Shown here piece by piece: positions 44,691-52,996 of a DNA stretch of 64,000 nucleotides. The translations under genes and the position numbers were made by a program. The notes beneath the pieces are model-generated. The model was given only the letters and a program-made list of their open reading frames with translations, was not told where the DNA came from and made no database searches. Each line of letters starts with the position of its first letter. Positions within the stretch are counted from its first letter, which is position 1. Origin of the DNA: Rhodospirillaceae bacterium (GTDB lineage: Bacteria; Pseudomonadota; Alphaproteobacteria; Rhodospirillales; UBA2165); contig JABIHH010000078.1 of the NCBI GenBank assembly GCA_018649725.1, forward strand, positions 1-64,000, given 5' to 3'.

Positions 44691-45044
44691 CTAGCTGCCG
44701 CGATAGGTTGAATAGGAATAAGGCGAAACCAAAAGCGGCACATGATAATGATCCTCTGGCTCGGCAATGCCAAAGCGTAGCGGCACTACATCCAAGAACG
44801 CCGGGGATGGCAAATCAATGCCCTTGGCGGCGAAATAGTCGCCAATGTGGAAGCGCAGCTCATAAGTCCCAACGCTAAAATCAGCATCTTCCAGCAGCGG
44901 CTCATCGCAGCGGCCATCGGCATTCGTGACAGCCTCCAAAACAAGCGCCGCTTCGGAGTCAGATATCCGATACAATTCAACACGCACCCCCGCCGCGGGG
45001 CAGCCATGGGCAGAATCTAGAATATGCGTGGTTAAAAAACCCAT
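44691..45044 (-). CDS. uraH: 5-hydroxyisourate hydrolase
   Basis: A 117-residue transthyretin-related protein. It starts GFLTTHILDSAHGCPAAG with the catalytic His, contains LRFHIGDYF, and ends in the diagnostic YSTYRGS. It hydrolyses 5-hydroxyisourate to OHCU. I chose ATG 45042-45044, which gives the usual family length; the frame to 45098 adds 18 residues of unrelated sequence. First gene of the minus arm of the purine locus. Confidence 0.93.
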   Translation of the reverse strand: MGFLTTHILDSAHGCPAAGVRVELYRISDSEAALVLEAVTNADGRCDEPLLEDADFSVGTYELRFHIGDYFAAKGIDLPSPAFLDVVPLRFGIAEPEDHYHVPLLVSPYSYSTYRGS

Positions 45045-45328
45045 CTCAGTAAATGCCTCTATTAAATTGTATCCATTTTTATATGTTATTGTTGTCAATA
45101 TTCGAAAGATGGTACTTCATTTTGCAATCGCGATGCAACGAATTTTTTGAATTAATTCCGGGTTTTTATATGTAAAATGACATTAATATATGTATCAATT
45201 TTTTACTGTGTTTGATTTTGTGTCCCATATTTAATGAGTTTATCGACCTTTTTGTTGCAATATATGTATTCATTTTGTATGATTTTCGTATACAATTTTA
45301 TACATGGCAAAATGCGGCGTATTCTACA
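45045..45328. promoter_or_regulatory. AT-rich divergent control region of the purine locus
   Basis: A 284-bp, strongly AT-rich spacer between uraH (minus) and the GntR gene (plus). It contains near-palindromes such as TTCGTATACAA (45285-45295), flanked by TTGTAT and TTATAC, and repeated ATATATGTAT elements. These resemble the short inverted repeats bound by GntR/FCD regulators, so the region probably carries both promoters and the operator. Sites not proven. Confidence 0.6.
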
Positions 45329-46030
45329 ATGGCAATTCAGGCTGAAACTTCGGACGAATGGATCTACGGCCAGGTCTTTAGTGCGGTGCTGGAACAACGC
45401 CTGATTCCAGGTGCCAAACTCAAGGAGAGCGAGCTCTGCGAGGTCTTTGGCGTCAGTCGAACGATCATCCGCCGTATCTTGCTCCGCCTCTCGCTTGATA
45501 AAGTGGTCGAGCTTCGCCCCAATAAGGGAGCTGTCATTGCGACCCCTGCGGCTGAAGATGTGCGCCAAATTTTTGCCGCCCGGCGCTTGCTTGAAATCGG
45601 CATCATCGATGAAGCTTGCGAACATTGTGAGGCGGCGGATACGGCGGCGCTCAAAGGAATTGTTGCCCGCGAAAATGCCGCCATCCAGTCAGGCGATCGC
45701 AGCGGCGCTATTCGCCTGGCTGGTGAGTTCCATGTCGAGCTTGCCCGCGTTGCCCGCAATCGCCCAATCCAGGAGTTGCTGCGTCAATTGGTTGCACAAT
45801 CCTCCCTCGCCCTCGCCCTCTACGAAGCGCCGGGCCATCTGCTTTGCGTCGATGATGACCATATCGATATCATCACCGCCGTGAGTGCTGGAGATGCCGC
45901 CAAGAGCCGCGACCTCATGGCCAAGCATCTCGCTAAAGCTGAAGCTGAGATGAAGCTTGAAGCGCCAGAGGATAATAATGATCTCAAATCGGTTTTTGCC
46001 GATGTGATTGATGCACGGGCGGGAGTTTGA
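45329..46030 (+). CDS. GntR-family regulator with FCD domain
   Basis: A 233-residue regulator with an N-terminal winged helix (IYGQVFSAVLEQRLIPGAKLKESELCEVFGVSRTIIRRIL, partly quoted) and C-terminal FCD ligand domain with its conserved Asp/His metal-site positions (EFHVELARVARN, HLLCVDDDHIDIITAV). Start at ATG 45329 (MAIQAETSDEW); an upstream in-frame extension to 45212 is hydrophobic, AT-rich and unlike the family. Being the first gene of the plus arm and next to the divergent region, it is the likely purine-pathway regulator (ligand perhaps urate, allantoin or another intermediate). Confidence 0.88.
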   Translation: MAIQAETSDEWIYGQVFSAVLEQRLIPGAKLKESELCEVFGVSRTIIRRILLRLSLDKVVELRPNKGAVIATPAAEDVRQIFAARRLLEIGIIDEACEHCEAADTAALKGIVARENAAIQSGDRSGAIRLAGEFHVELARVARNRPIQELLRQLVAQSSLALALYEAPGHLLCVDDDHIDIITAVSAGDAAKSRDLMAKHLAKAEAEMKLEAPEDNNDLKSVFADVIDARAGV

Positions 46031-46054
46031 AGTTATGAGAATTAATTTGATAGC

Positions 46055-46158
46055 ACCCCCCACCCCAACCCTCCCCCTCAAGGAGGGAGGGAGGCAGATC
46101 GAATGTGTTGCAACAACATCCCCTTCCCCCCTTGAGGGGGAGGGTTGGGGTGGGGGGT
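46055..46158. repeat. 104-nt palindromic element with perfect 29-nt ends
   Basis: Bases 46055-46083 (ACCCCCCACCCCAACCCTCC...) are the exact reverse complement of 46130-46158. The interior is also largely self-complementary around GTTGCAAC near 46110, so the transcript could fold into a long hairpin. It ends 7 bases before the puuE ATG and includes its G-rich ribosome-binding area. C-rich heads of similar type precede the repeats at 7257 and 7722. Confidence 0.88.
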
Positions 46159-46165
46159 CATTAAA

Positions 46166-47089
46166 ATGACCTTAAGTAAAAGCTACCCCCGCGACCTCAT
46201 CGGCTATGGCGAGAACAAGCCTCATGCCGACTGGCCAGATGGCGCGCGCGTGGCGTTGCAGTTTGTCATCAACTACGAAGAAGGTGGCGAGAATTGTATT
46301 CTCCATGGCGACAACGCTTCCGAGGCTTTTTTATCTGAGATGATCGGCGCTGATGCCCGTGAAGGCGTGCGCCATATGAGCATGGAAAGTTTTTACGAAT
46401 ATGGCAGCCGGGTTGGCGTCTGGCGTCTCTTTAATCTGTTTAAAGAGAATGATATCCCGATCACGCTGTTTGCCGTCGCTATGGCCTTAGAGCGCAATCC
46501 GGATGTCGTCGAAGCTGCATTTAAAAACGAGTTTGAGCTTTGCAGTCATGGCCTGCGTTGGATTGACTATCAATATATCGCCGAAGAGATTGAAAAAGAA
46601 CATCTCCAAGAAGCGATCTATATCCATAAAAAGGCAACGGGTGAGCGCCCGCTCGGCTGGTACACCGGCCGCACCAGTCCCAACACGCGGCGCTTGGTAG
46701 CTGAAGAAGGCGGCTTTCTTTATGACGCGGATGATTATTCTGATGAGCTGCCCTTCTGGTCAAAAATCGAAGACCGCCCGCATTTAGTCGTGCCCTATTC
46801 CTTGGACGCCAATGATATGCGCTTTGCTGCACCTCAAGGCTTTAATGCCGGCGATCAGTTTTTCAACTATCTCAAAGACAGCTTCGATACCCTTTATGAA
46901 GAAGGCGAGACCGCGCCCAAAATGATGTCGGTTGGCTTGCACTGCCGGATTGTTGGCCGCCCCGGTCGCTTTCAGGCGCTTAAAAAATTCGTTGAATACG
47001 CCCGGAGCCACGATAAGGTTTGGTTCTGCCGCCGCGTCGATATTGCGCGTCACTGGCGCGAAAAGCATCCTTACGGCGAGGTGGTTTAG
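46166..47089 (+). CDS. puuE: allantoinase PuuE (polysaccharide-deacetylase fold)
   Basis: A 307-residue NodB-fold hydrolase. It starts SYPRDLIGYGENKPHADWPDGARVA, with FVINYEEGGENCILHGD, ELCSHGLRWIDYQ and GWYTGRTSPNTRRLV, which together are typical for the cofactor-independent PuuE allantoinase rather than chitin or peptidoglycan deacetylases. It opens allantoin to allantoate. Start at ATG 46166; the longer frame from 46145 lies in the palindromic repeat. Its stop TAG shares a base with the GTG start of uraD. Confidence 0.92.
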   Translation: MTLSKSYPRDLIGYGENKPHADWPDGARVALQFVINYEEGGENCILHGDNASEAFLSEMIGADAREGVRHMSMESFYEYGSRVGVWRLFNLFKENDIPITLFAVAMALERNPDVVEAAFKNEFELCSHGLRWIDYQYIAEEIEKEHLQEAIYIHKKATGERPLGWYTGRTSPNTRRLVAEEGGFLYDADDYSDELPFWSKIEDRPHLVVPYSLDANDMRFAAPQGFNAGDQFFNYLKDSFDTLYEEGETAPKMMSVGLHCRIVGRPGRFQALKKFVEYARSHDKVWFCRRVDIARHWREKHPYGEVV

Positions 47090-47601
47090 TGTATCAGATT
47101 AACATCCCGAGCCAGATGAGTCGTGAGGATTTTCTCAGAATCTTTGGCGGCGTTTATGAACACTCTCAATGGATCGCCGAGCAGCTCTATGACAGTGGAC
47201 TAACCTCCCGCCAAGACACGCCAGAAGCACTTCAAATGGCAATGGCAACCAAAGTTGAACTGGCCGGCAAGGAACCTCAACTGGCTTTGCTCCGCGCCCA
47301 CCCGGATTTGGCGGGTAAGCTTGCGGTCAGCGGAAATCTGACCGAAGAATCGACCTCCGAACAAGCGAGCGCCGATCTCGGCAATTGTACGCCGGAAGAG
47401 TTCGAGGCCTTTCAAAGCCTCAATGATCACTACAAAGAGAAATTCGGCTTTCCGTTTATCCTAGCCGTTCGCGGCTATCACAGAACTGAAATTCTCGAAA
47501 TTTTCAAACAACGCGCCGACAATGACGTCGAGGCCGAATTCAACGAAGCCCTGACGCAGGTCCACAAGATAGCTCTGCTTCGCCTTAACGAGATAAAATA
47601 G
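47089..47601 (+). CDS. uraD: OHCU decarboxylase
   Basis: A 170-residue protein decarboxylating 2-oxo-4-hydroxy-4-carboxy-5-ureidoimidazoline to S-allantoin. Family motifs: FLRIFGGVYEHSQWIAEQ, the catalytic histidine in LRAHPDLAGK (H71), SAFL-like QSLNDHYKEKFGFPFILAVRG. The start is a GTG at 47089-47091, overlapping the puuE stop (TAGTG) by one base; this gives the standard family length, whereas the frame from 47020 runs back through puuE. Next gene starts 2 bp downstream. Confidence 0.92.
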   Translation: MYQINIPSQMSREDFLRIFGGVYEHSQWIAEQLYDSGLTSRQDTPEALQMAMATKVELAGKEPQLALLRAHPDLAGKLAVSGNLTEESTSEQASADLGNCTPEEFEAFQSLNDHYKEKFGFPFILAVRGYHRTEILEIFKQRADNDVEAEFNEALTQVHKIALLRLNEIK

Positions 47602-47603
47602 AA

Positions 47604-48617
47604 ATGACTGAGGAAATAACCCTCCCCGCTTTTGCAATTGGCGCGATTAACCTTGCATCACCCCGGCTTGGCTCGGATGTCATCTATGCAACGGATGATT
47701 TTTTTGCTGATAAAAGCCGTCTGCTTAAAGTCGAAGAGCCGGTCTTTATCGCTGACAAGTATGATGAGCATGGTAAATGGATGGATGGCTGGGAATCAAA
47801 ACGCCGCCGCATCCCCGGCAATGATCACTGCATCGTCCGCCTCGGTGCCAAGGGTGTCATCACGGGCGTTGATATTAATACCAGTCATTTTACCGGCAAT
47901 CATCCACCGCAGGGATCTATTGAAGGTGCGCTCACGGATGCCGAGCCGGATGAAAATACGGCCTGGTCCGAAATTTTGCCAATCAGTGATTTAAATGCCG
48001 ACTCCCATAATTTCTTCGAGACATCCACCGACGCTGCCTACAATTATCTCCGCTTTAATATTTTTCCGGATGGTGGTGTGGCTCGATTGCGGGTCTACGG
48101 CAATCCAGTTTGCGAATGGAAGCGCCAGGATCCGAACGGCTTGCAAGAGCTCTCCGCCGTGGTGAACGGCGGCAATATTGTTGGTTTCAACGATGCGCAT
48201 TACGGCGACCCCTGGGTGATCTTGGCCCCTGGCCGCGGTGTTAATATGGGTGATGGTTGGGAGACCCGGCGGCGGCGCGACCCTGGTAATGACTGGATTG
48301 TGGTTTCGTTGGGCGCTGCTGGCACAGTTGAGCGGATCGAAGTTGACACCGCGCATTTCAAAGGCAACTACCCCGATCGCTGTTCCGTACAAGCGGCTTT
48401 GGTCGAAAACCCGGACGATGAAGATTTGTTGACCGATGAGTGCCGCTGGCAGAACCTCATGGGTGAGCAAAAATTAGAAATGGATCGCATTCATAATTTT
48501 GAAGGCGACTTGATTAATAAGCTTGGCGTGGTCTCTCATGTCCGGTTAAATATCTTTCCGGATGGCGGCGTAAGCCGTTTTCGCATTTTTGGAAAACTGG
48601 CAAAAGATGACGCTTGA
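47604..48617 (+). CDS. alc: allantoicase
   Basis: A 337-residue protein made of two homologous jelly-roll halves: MDGWESKRRRIPGNDHCIVRLG near residue 55 and GDGWETRRRRDPGNDWIVVSLG near 215 (both partly quoted), each followed by a DxxHFxGN motif. Allantoicase splits allantoate into ureidoglycolate and urea. It lies between uraD (2 bp gap) and allA (11-bp overlap), the exact place in the pathway order. The urea released would need a urease or urea carboxylase encoded elsewhere. Confidence 0.92.
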   Translation: MTEEITLPAFAIGAINLASPRLGSDVIYATDDFFADKSRLLKVEEPVFIADKYDEHGKWMDGWESKRRRIPGNDHCIVRLGAKGVITGVDINTSHFTGNHPPQGSIEGALTDAEPDENTAWSEILPISDLNADSHNFFETSTDAAYNYLRFNIFPDGGVARLRVYGNPVCEWKRQDPNGLQELSAVVNGGNIVGFNDAHYGDPWVILAPGRGVNMGDGWETRRRRDPGNDWIVVSLGAAGTVERIEVDTAHFKGNYPDRCSVQAALVENPDDEDLLTDECRWQNLMGEQKLEMDRIHNFEGDLINKLGVVSHVRLNIFPDGGVSRFRIFGKLAKDDA

Positions 48618-49110
48618 ACTCAAACCGCAAAAGTTAACCTCGGATAACTTTGCAGCCTTTGGTGATGTTATTATGACCGATGGTGCTGAGCGACTAATGA
48701 TCAATGAAGGTACGACGGAGCGTTTTTATGACTTGGCAAAAGTCGATGTCGAAAGCGAAGGCGGCCACACGCTGATTAATATTTTTCGCGGCCAAGCGCG
48801 ACCGCAACCGATTGAAATTAAAATGATGGAACGCCACCCCCTCGGCTCACAAGCCTTTATCCCGCTGCAAAACAAACCCTACTTGGTTGTTGTCGCCCCC
48901 GTTGCCGACTCGGTTGGGCCGGAAGACCTGCAGGTGTTTATGGCCGATGGCAATCAAGGCGTGAATTACCAACGTGACCTTTGGCACCACCCCCTCCTCG
49001 TCCTCGAAGACAATCATGAATTCCTGGTCGTTGATCGCGGCGGCCCTGAAGACAATTGCACCGAGCATTGGTTCACCCAAGATCAAGGAAATGCCCACAT
49101 TGTTCTCTAA
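48607..49110 (+). CDS. allA: ureidoglycolate lyase
   Basis: A 167-residue cupin-like protein of the AllA family: FAAFGDVIMTDGA, INIFRGQARPQPIEIKMMERHPLGSQAFIPL (partly quoted) and NYQRDLWHHPLLVLED with the expected histidines. It converts ureidoglycolate to glyoxylate and urea, the last step of the route. ATG 48607 was chosen because the frame from 48589 extends into the allantoicase end. It overlaps the following permease gene by 20 bp. Confidence 0.92.
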   Translation: MTLELKPQKLTSDNFAAFGDVIMTDGAERLMINEGTTERFYDLAKVDVESEGGHTLINIFRGQARPQPIEIKMMERHPLGSQAFIPLQNKPYLVVVAPVADSVGPEDLQVFMADGNQGVNYQRDLWHHPLLVLEDNHEFLVVDRGGPEDNCTEHWFTQDQGNAHIVL

Positions 49111-49969
49111 TAAACGCGCCATTGGCCTGTTCTTAGCCCTCACAAGCGCCGTGGGCTTTTTGGTTTCCAACACGCTGGCTGGGGTCTCTTATCTTGGCGG
49201 CACCAATCCTCTGACGGTGGCCACAACACGGTTTATTTTACCGGCAATTGCCTTAATCGTATTACTGAGGCTCAGCGGTACCAGCCTATTCCTGCCAAAA
49301 CGGGCCGGAATGGTTTCTATTGCCCTTGGCTTCATGACCGTTATTTATACGATGGCATTGCTGACGGCGATTGAGATCCTGCCATTGGCTATCGCCATCT
49401 TGATTTTTTATCTGTTTCCGATTTTTACAGGTTTGATGCTGGCCATGCTGGGCTGGCGCAAACTGACAATGACCATGGCGCTCAGCACATTAATCGCCTT
49501 TGTTGGTATCGGCCTCGCCCTCGGTGTTGATTTTGAAAATCTCGATAGCTGGGGCATGGTTTATGGTCTCATTTCAGGCCTCGGCCTCGCTACTGTATCC
49601 GTTATCAGCAACCGATTAATGGTTAACCAAGATGCCCGGACAGCGACACTTTATATCTGCATCAGCACAACACTTATGATGATTATTGTGTCCGTGGTGA
49701 CGGGTGACTTTAAGCTACCCGACACCAATGGCGGCTGGATCAGCATTGTGACGTCGAACGCCTTTTATGCTTATTCAATGATCGCTTACTATATCGCAAT
49801 CTCGATGATTGGCGCGGGCGACACCACGTTCTATTCTAATATCGAGCCGATTATGGCTGTCGGTACTGGATTTCTATTCCTTGGCCAATCCCTGGCACCG
49901 CTGCAATTTGTCGGCATTGTCGTTGTCGTCTTTGCGCTGCTTTATGCCGGGCGCAAGAAAGCCGATTAG
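49091..49969 (+). CDS. DMT-superfamily (EamA) permease
   Basis: A 292-residue membrane protein with about ten hydrophobic segments and two EamA repeats (AIGLFLALTSAVGFLVSNTLAG at the start, partly quoted, and FYSNIEPIMAVGTGFLFLGQ in the second half). Start at ATG 49091, overlapping allA by 20 bp; the upstream frame is a shadow of allA. Drug/metabolite transporters usually export small molecules. Linkage to the purine genes might mean export of an intermediate, but the overlap is the only evidence. Converges with the SDR gene, overlapping by 4 bp. Confidence 0.85.
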   Translation: MPTLFSNKRAIGLFLALTSAVGFLVSNTLAGVSYLGGTNPLTVATTRFILPAIALIVLLRLSGTSLFLPKRAGMVSIALGFMTVIYTMALLTAIEILPLAIAILIFYLFPIFTGLMLAMLGWRKLTMTMALSTLIAFVGIGLALGVDFENLDSWGMVYGLISGLGLATVSVISNRLMVNQDARTATLYICISTTLMMIIVSVVTGDFKLPDTNGGWISIVTSNAFYAYSMIAYYIAISMIGAGDTTFYSNIEPIMAVGTGFLFLGQSLAPLQFVGIVVVVFALLYAGRKKAD

Positions 49970-50700
49970 CGTCCCGCCGCAACGTCTAAGTTCGAACCCG
50001 CAATATATGAGGCGTCGTCTGACAATAAAAAGACGATCGCCCGGGCTACTTCATCTGGTTGGCCGACCCGTCCCATCGGCAGATTAGGACCGGCCGCTTC
50101 AACCCGGCCTTCCGGCTGAATTTCCGTATCGATGAGACCGGGGCTCACCGCGTTGACCCGAATGCCTTCACCAACAACTTCCTGGGCAACGCCCCAGGCA
50201 AAACTATCAACCGCGCCCTTACTCGCGGCATAAGGCGCACAAAAAGCAGGGCCACCTAGTCTGGCTGACACCGATGACACCAGTACAATCGCGCCGCCCG
50301 CCCCGCCGTGTTTACTCGACATGTTCTTAATGGCTTCACCCGTTACCATGATCATCGCCGTCACATTGATATCAATCAGCGGTGCCAGATCGGCATAACT
50401 AATCTCGTCAACTCGGCCGTAAGGCTCGACGATACCCGCGCTATTAACGACACCGGTCACGGGACCTAGTTCTTGAGTGCACGTCTCGAACAAGCGAATG
50501 ACATCGTCTTCTTTGGTAATATCGGCTTGAACCGCAATTCCCCGCTGCCCCGACGCCTTGATCAATGCCACAGTTTCATCGGCGCGGGATTTATTGCTGA
50601 CATAATTGACGCAGACGTCCCAGCCGGCTTCAGCCGCCAATACCGAGGTTGAGTGACCTATCCCCCGGCTGCCGCCGGTCACGATTAAAACTTTTTTCAT
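49966..50700 (-). CDS. short-chain dehydrogenase/reductase
   Basis: A 244-residue classical SDR. Cofactor motif TGGSRGIG at residues 8-15, NSAG at about 88, catalytic Ser in LVSSVSARLG and YAASK (Tyr-x-x-x-Lys) in the active site, and VNAVSPGLIDTE after it. Resembles FabG/glucose-dehydrogenase-like members; the substrate cannot be named. The C-terminal YIAGSNLDVAAG is family typical. Confidence 0.88.
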   Translation of the reverse strand: MKKVLIVTGGSRGIGHSTSVLAAEAGWDVCVNYVSNKSRADETVALIKASGQRGIAVQADITKEDDVIRLFETCTQELGPVTGVVNSAGIVEPYGRVDEISYADLAPLIDINVTAMIMVTGEAIKNMSSKHGGAGGAIVLVSSVSARLGGPAFCAPYAASKGAVDSFAWGVAQEVVGEGIRVNAVSPGLIDTEIQPEGRVEAAGPNLPMGRVGQPDEVARAIVFLLSDDASYIAGSNLDVAAGR

Positions 50701-50786
50701 TAAACTTAGTCCTCAAACTTTCAAACCAGGGAAAAGTCTATAGAATAAATCTTTATGCTCAAGCGCGCGTATAAGGAGCGATAAAA

Positions 50787-51170
50787 GTGGGCCACATACT
50801 TGAACTCAATCACATCAACATTGAAACCGAAGACGTTGATCGTTCGGCGAAATTTTATCATGACGTCATCGGACTGAAATCTGGAGATCGCCCGCCCTTT
50901 GATCGTCCCGGTCATTGGATGTATCTCGATGATATGCCGATCGTTCATATCATTGCGCCGCTGCCCGACAAAAAATTGCTCACCGGATCAAAAGACGCGG
51001 CGATATCTCATTTTGCGCTCCGCATTAAAAGTTATGAGGCCATGCGCGATCATTTGGATGATCTTGCGGTGCCCTACACCGAAGTACAAATACCCGGCAA
51101 TGTGCGCCGCCAGTTATTTGTTGATGATCCCGATGGTGTTCTGGTCGAGCTTATTCATGTGCCGGAATAG
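50787..51170 (+). CDS. single-domain VOC (glyoxalase-fold) protein
   Basis: A 127-residue protein of the vicinal-oxygen-chelate superfamily. Start is GTG 50787 with AAGGAG about 9 bases upstream, which fixes it. It starts HILELNHINIETEDVDRSAKFYHDVIGL and ends VRRQLFVDDPDGVLVELIHVPE, giving candidate metal ligands at the N-terminal His and C-terminal Glu. Glyoxalase, fosfomycin-resistance-like or dioxygenase roles are all possible. Confidence 0.82.
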   Translation: MGHILELNHINIETEDVDRSAKFYHDVIGLKSGDRPPFDRPGHWMYLDDMPIVHIIAPLPDKKLLTGSKDAAISHFALRIKSYEAMRDHLDDLAVPYTEVQIPGNVRRQLFVDDPDGVLVELIHVPE

Positions 51171-51183
51171 AAACTAGCCCTTC

Positions 51184-52101
51184 ATGCCCTCAACCAAAAT
51201 TCTTATTCTTGGCTTCTTTTATGCCAGTGTCTCGACGACAATTGGTGGCATGACGGTCGCCCTGACCCGGCTGATCATCAGTCAAAGTGACCCCTTGTCG
51301 CTGGCCTTTTTGCGCTATGGGTTGGGCGGTTTGGTGCTGGCCGGAATTTTGTATTTCACGCGAAAACCGCCGAAGATTATCAAAGGTGATTTGCTGGCGA
51401 TCATTGCGCTGGGCGTCGTTATGTTTGCGGCCTTTCCCTATTTTATGGCGCGCTCGCTCGAAGATACCACCGCTGCCCGGGGCGCTTTGCTCTTTGCCGC
51501 CATGCCGTTGATTACAATCATGCTGGGGGCTGTTTTTAAAGTTGAGAAGCTAACGGCGACCAAATCTGTTGCCGTCCTGATCGCCATGACCGGCACCGCA
51601 ATAGCGCTCGGCGAAAACATTGATGCCATTGCACCAAATGCGCTGCGCGGTGATGGTTTTATGTTCCTCGGCATGGCATCGGTTTCAGTCTTCAATGTGT
51701 TCTCGAAGAAGTACCTTATGCGCTACGGCAATTTGGCGACCATGACCTATACGTTATTCTTTGGCGTCAGCTTTCTGTTTGTCCTGGCCATTTTCTTTGG
51801 TCAGCCCTTTAGCGGTTCATTGAACTTTGACCTCAATGGCTGGTTTGTGATTTTCTTATTAGCCGTCCCTGGGGGCGCGGTTATGTTCCTAACCTGGGGC
51901 CGGGCTTTGCAAATGATCTCACCGACCCAAGCCGCCATCGCAACGGGCTTTAATCCTTTAACCGCAATCCTTTTGGGTGCGTGGCTATTGTCGGAGCCGG
52001 TTTCCATCAGATTACTGGGTGGATTTTTACTGATCCTTTTGGCAATCCTAATCGCGAGTAAAAGCAGCCGACAAGCCATAACTCCGCCTGTTAATACCTG
52101 A
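51184..52101 (+). CDS. DMT-superfamily (EamA) permease
   Basis: A 305-residue protein with about ten membrane segments and two EamA repeats; SDPLSLAFLRYGLGGLVL lies in the first and ISPTQAAIATGFNPLTAILLGAWLLSEP (partly quoted) in the second. Starts 13 bp after the VOC gene and is followed 21 bp later by another DMT permease. Substrate unknown. Confidence 0.87.
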   Translation: MPSTKILILGFFYASVSTTIGGMTVALTRLIISQSDPLSLAFLRYGLGGLVLAGILYFTRKPPKIIKGDLLAIIALGVVMFAAFPYFMARSLEDTTAARGALLFAAMPLITIMLGAVFKVEKLTATKSVAVLIAMTGTAIALGENIDAIAPNALRGDGFMFLGMASVSVFNVFSKKYLMRYGNLATMTYTLFFGVSFLFVLAIFFGQPFSGSLNFDLNGWFVIFLLAVPGGAVMFLTWGRALQMISPTQAAIATGFNPLTAILLGAWLLSEPVSIRLLGGFLLILLAILIASKSSRQAITPPVNT

Positions 52102-52122
52102 TTTCGTCAGATATAAGAGCGC

Positions 52123-52992
52123 ATGCACCAAACAAACCCTCCTCTCGGTATATCGCTTATGGTCGCCGCCATGGTGGTGAACGCCAGCAAAGACGGCATC
52201 GCCAAAATGCTGGCGGCCAGCAGCTATACCCCGCTGACCATCCTGCTTATTCAATTTACAGTCACGAGCCTCATTCTGGCGCCGCTGGTGATCCATAAAA
52301 ACGGTGCACGCGCCCTTCTTCCCAAAAAGTATCCGGGGCAAATATTGCGAAGCGCTTTTGTTACCGTCGGCGTCGGCCTTTATTATTGGGCGATCAATTT
52401 CATTCACATTGCCGATGCGACAGCGATGGTGTTCGTCGCCCCGTTGATCGTGACAGCCCTCTCGCCCTGGATTTTGGATGAACCCCTCGGCAGGCGGCGC
52501 ACCATAGCTGTGATTATTGGTTTTATTGGCGTGCTGGTTATCCTACGCCCAACAATGGAAGGCGACCGAACAGGTTATTTCATCGCCTTGATTTCCGGCG
52601 TTTTTCTGGCAGCCTTCTATATGGCAAACCGTAAGCTTGCGGGGTCAACGCCGATATTAGCGTCAGCTTTCTACACCTCCTTTTTTGGCGTGATCTTGCT
52701 CCTCCCCTTCCTGAGCCTTTATTGGGTCGAGCCAAAAATGGAAGATTTAACGATCTTGCTAACCTTTTCATCGCTCGCGACCATTGGACAGATCTTTATG
52801 GTTGCCGCCTTCAGCTTCGCTGCCGCTAACATTATCGCGCCTTTTGTGTATAGTCAGATCATCTGGGCGACGACGGTTGGCTACATCCTCTTTGGCGCGA
52901 TCCCCGATCAATGGAGTTGGGTCGGCATTGCCATTGTCGGCGTGGCAGGTGTTTATATTGCAGTCAGAGAAATAAAACTCAAAGAAGGCTAG
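52123..52992 (+). CDS. DMT-superfamily (EamA) permease
   Basis: A 289-residue, roughly ten-segment permease with two EamA repeats (AINFIHIADATAMVFVAPL, SQIIWATTVGYILFGAIPDQ). It resembles the RhaT/YdcZ-like exporters of unknown substrate and is separate in sequence from the permeases at 49091 and 51184. DUF3237 gene follows after 4 bp, probably in one operon. Confidence 0.87.
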   Translation: MHQTNPPLGISLMVAAMVVNASKDGIAKMLAASSYTPLTILLIQFTVTSLILAPLVIHKNGARALLPKKYPGQILRSAFVTVGVGLYYWAINFIHIADATAMVFVAPLIVTALSPWILDEPLGRRRTIAVIIGFIGVLVILRPTMEGDRTGYFIALISGVFLAAFYMANRKLAGSTPILASAFYTSFFGVILLLPFLSLYWVEPKMEDLTILLTFSSLATIGQIFMVAAFSFAAANIIAPFVYSQIIWATTVGYILFGAIPDQWSWVGIAIVGVAGVYIAVREIKLKEG

Positions 52993-52996
52993 GCAA

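Noticed and set aside
45212-45328. N-terminal extension of the GntR regulator
   Set aside because: The added 39 residues are hydrophobic products of AT-rich promoter DNA and absent from GntR proteins.
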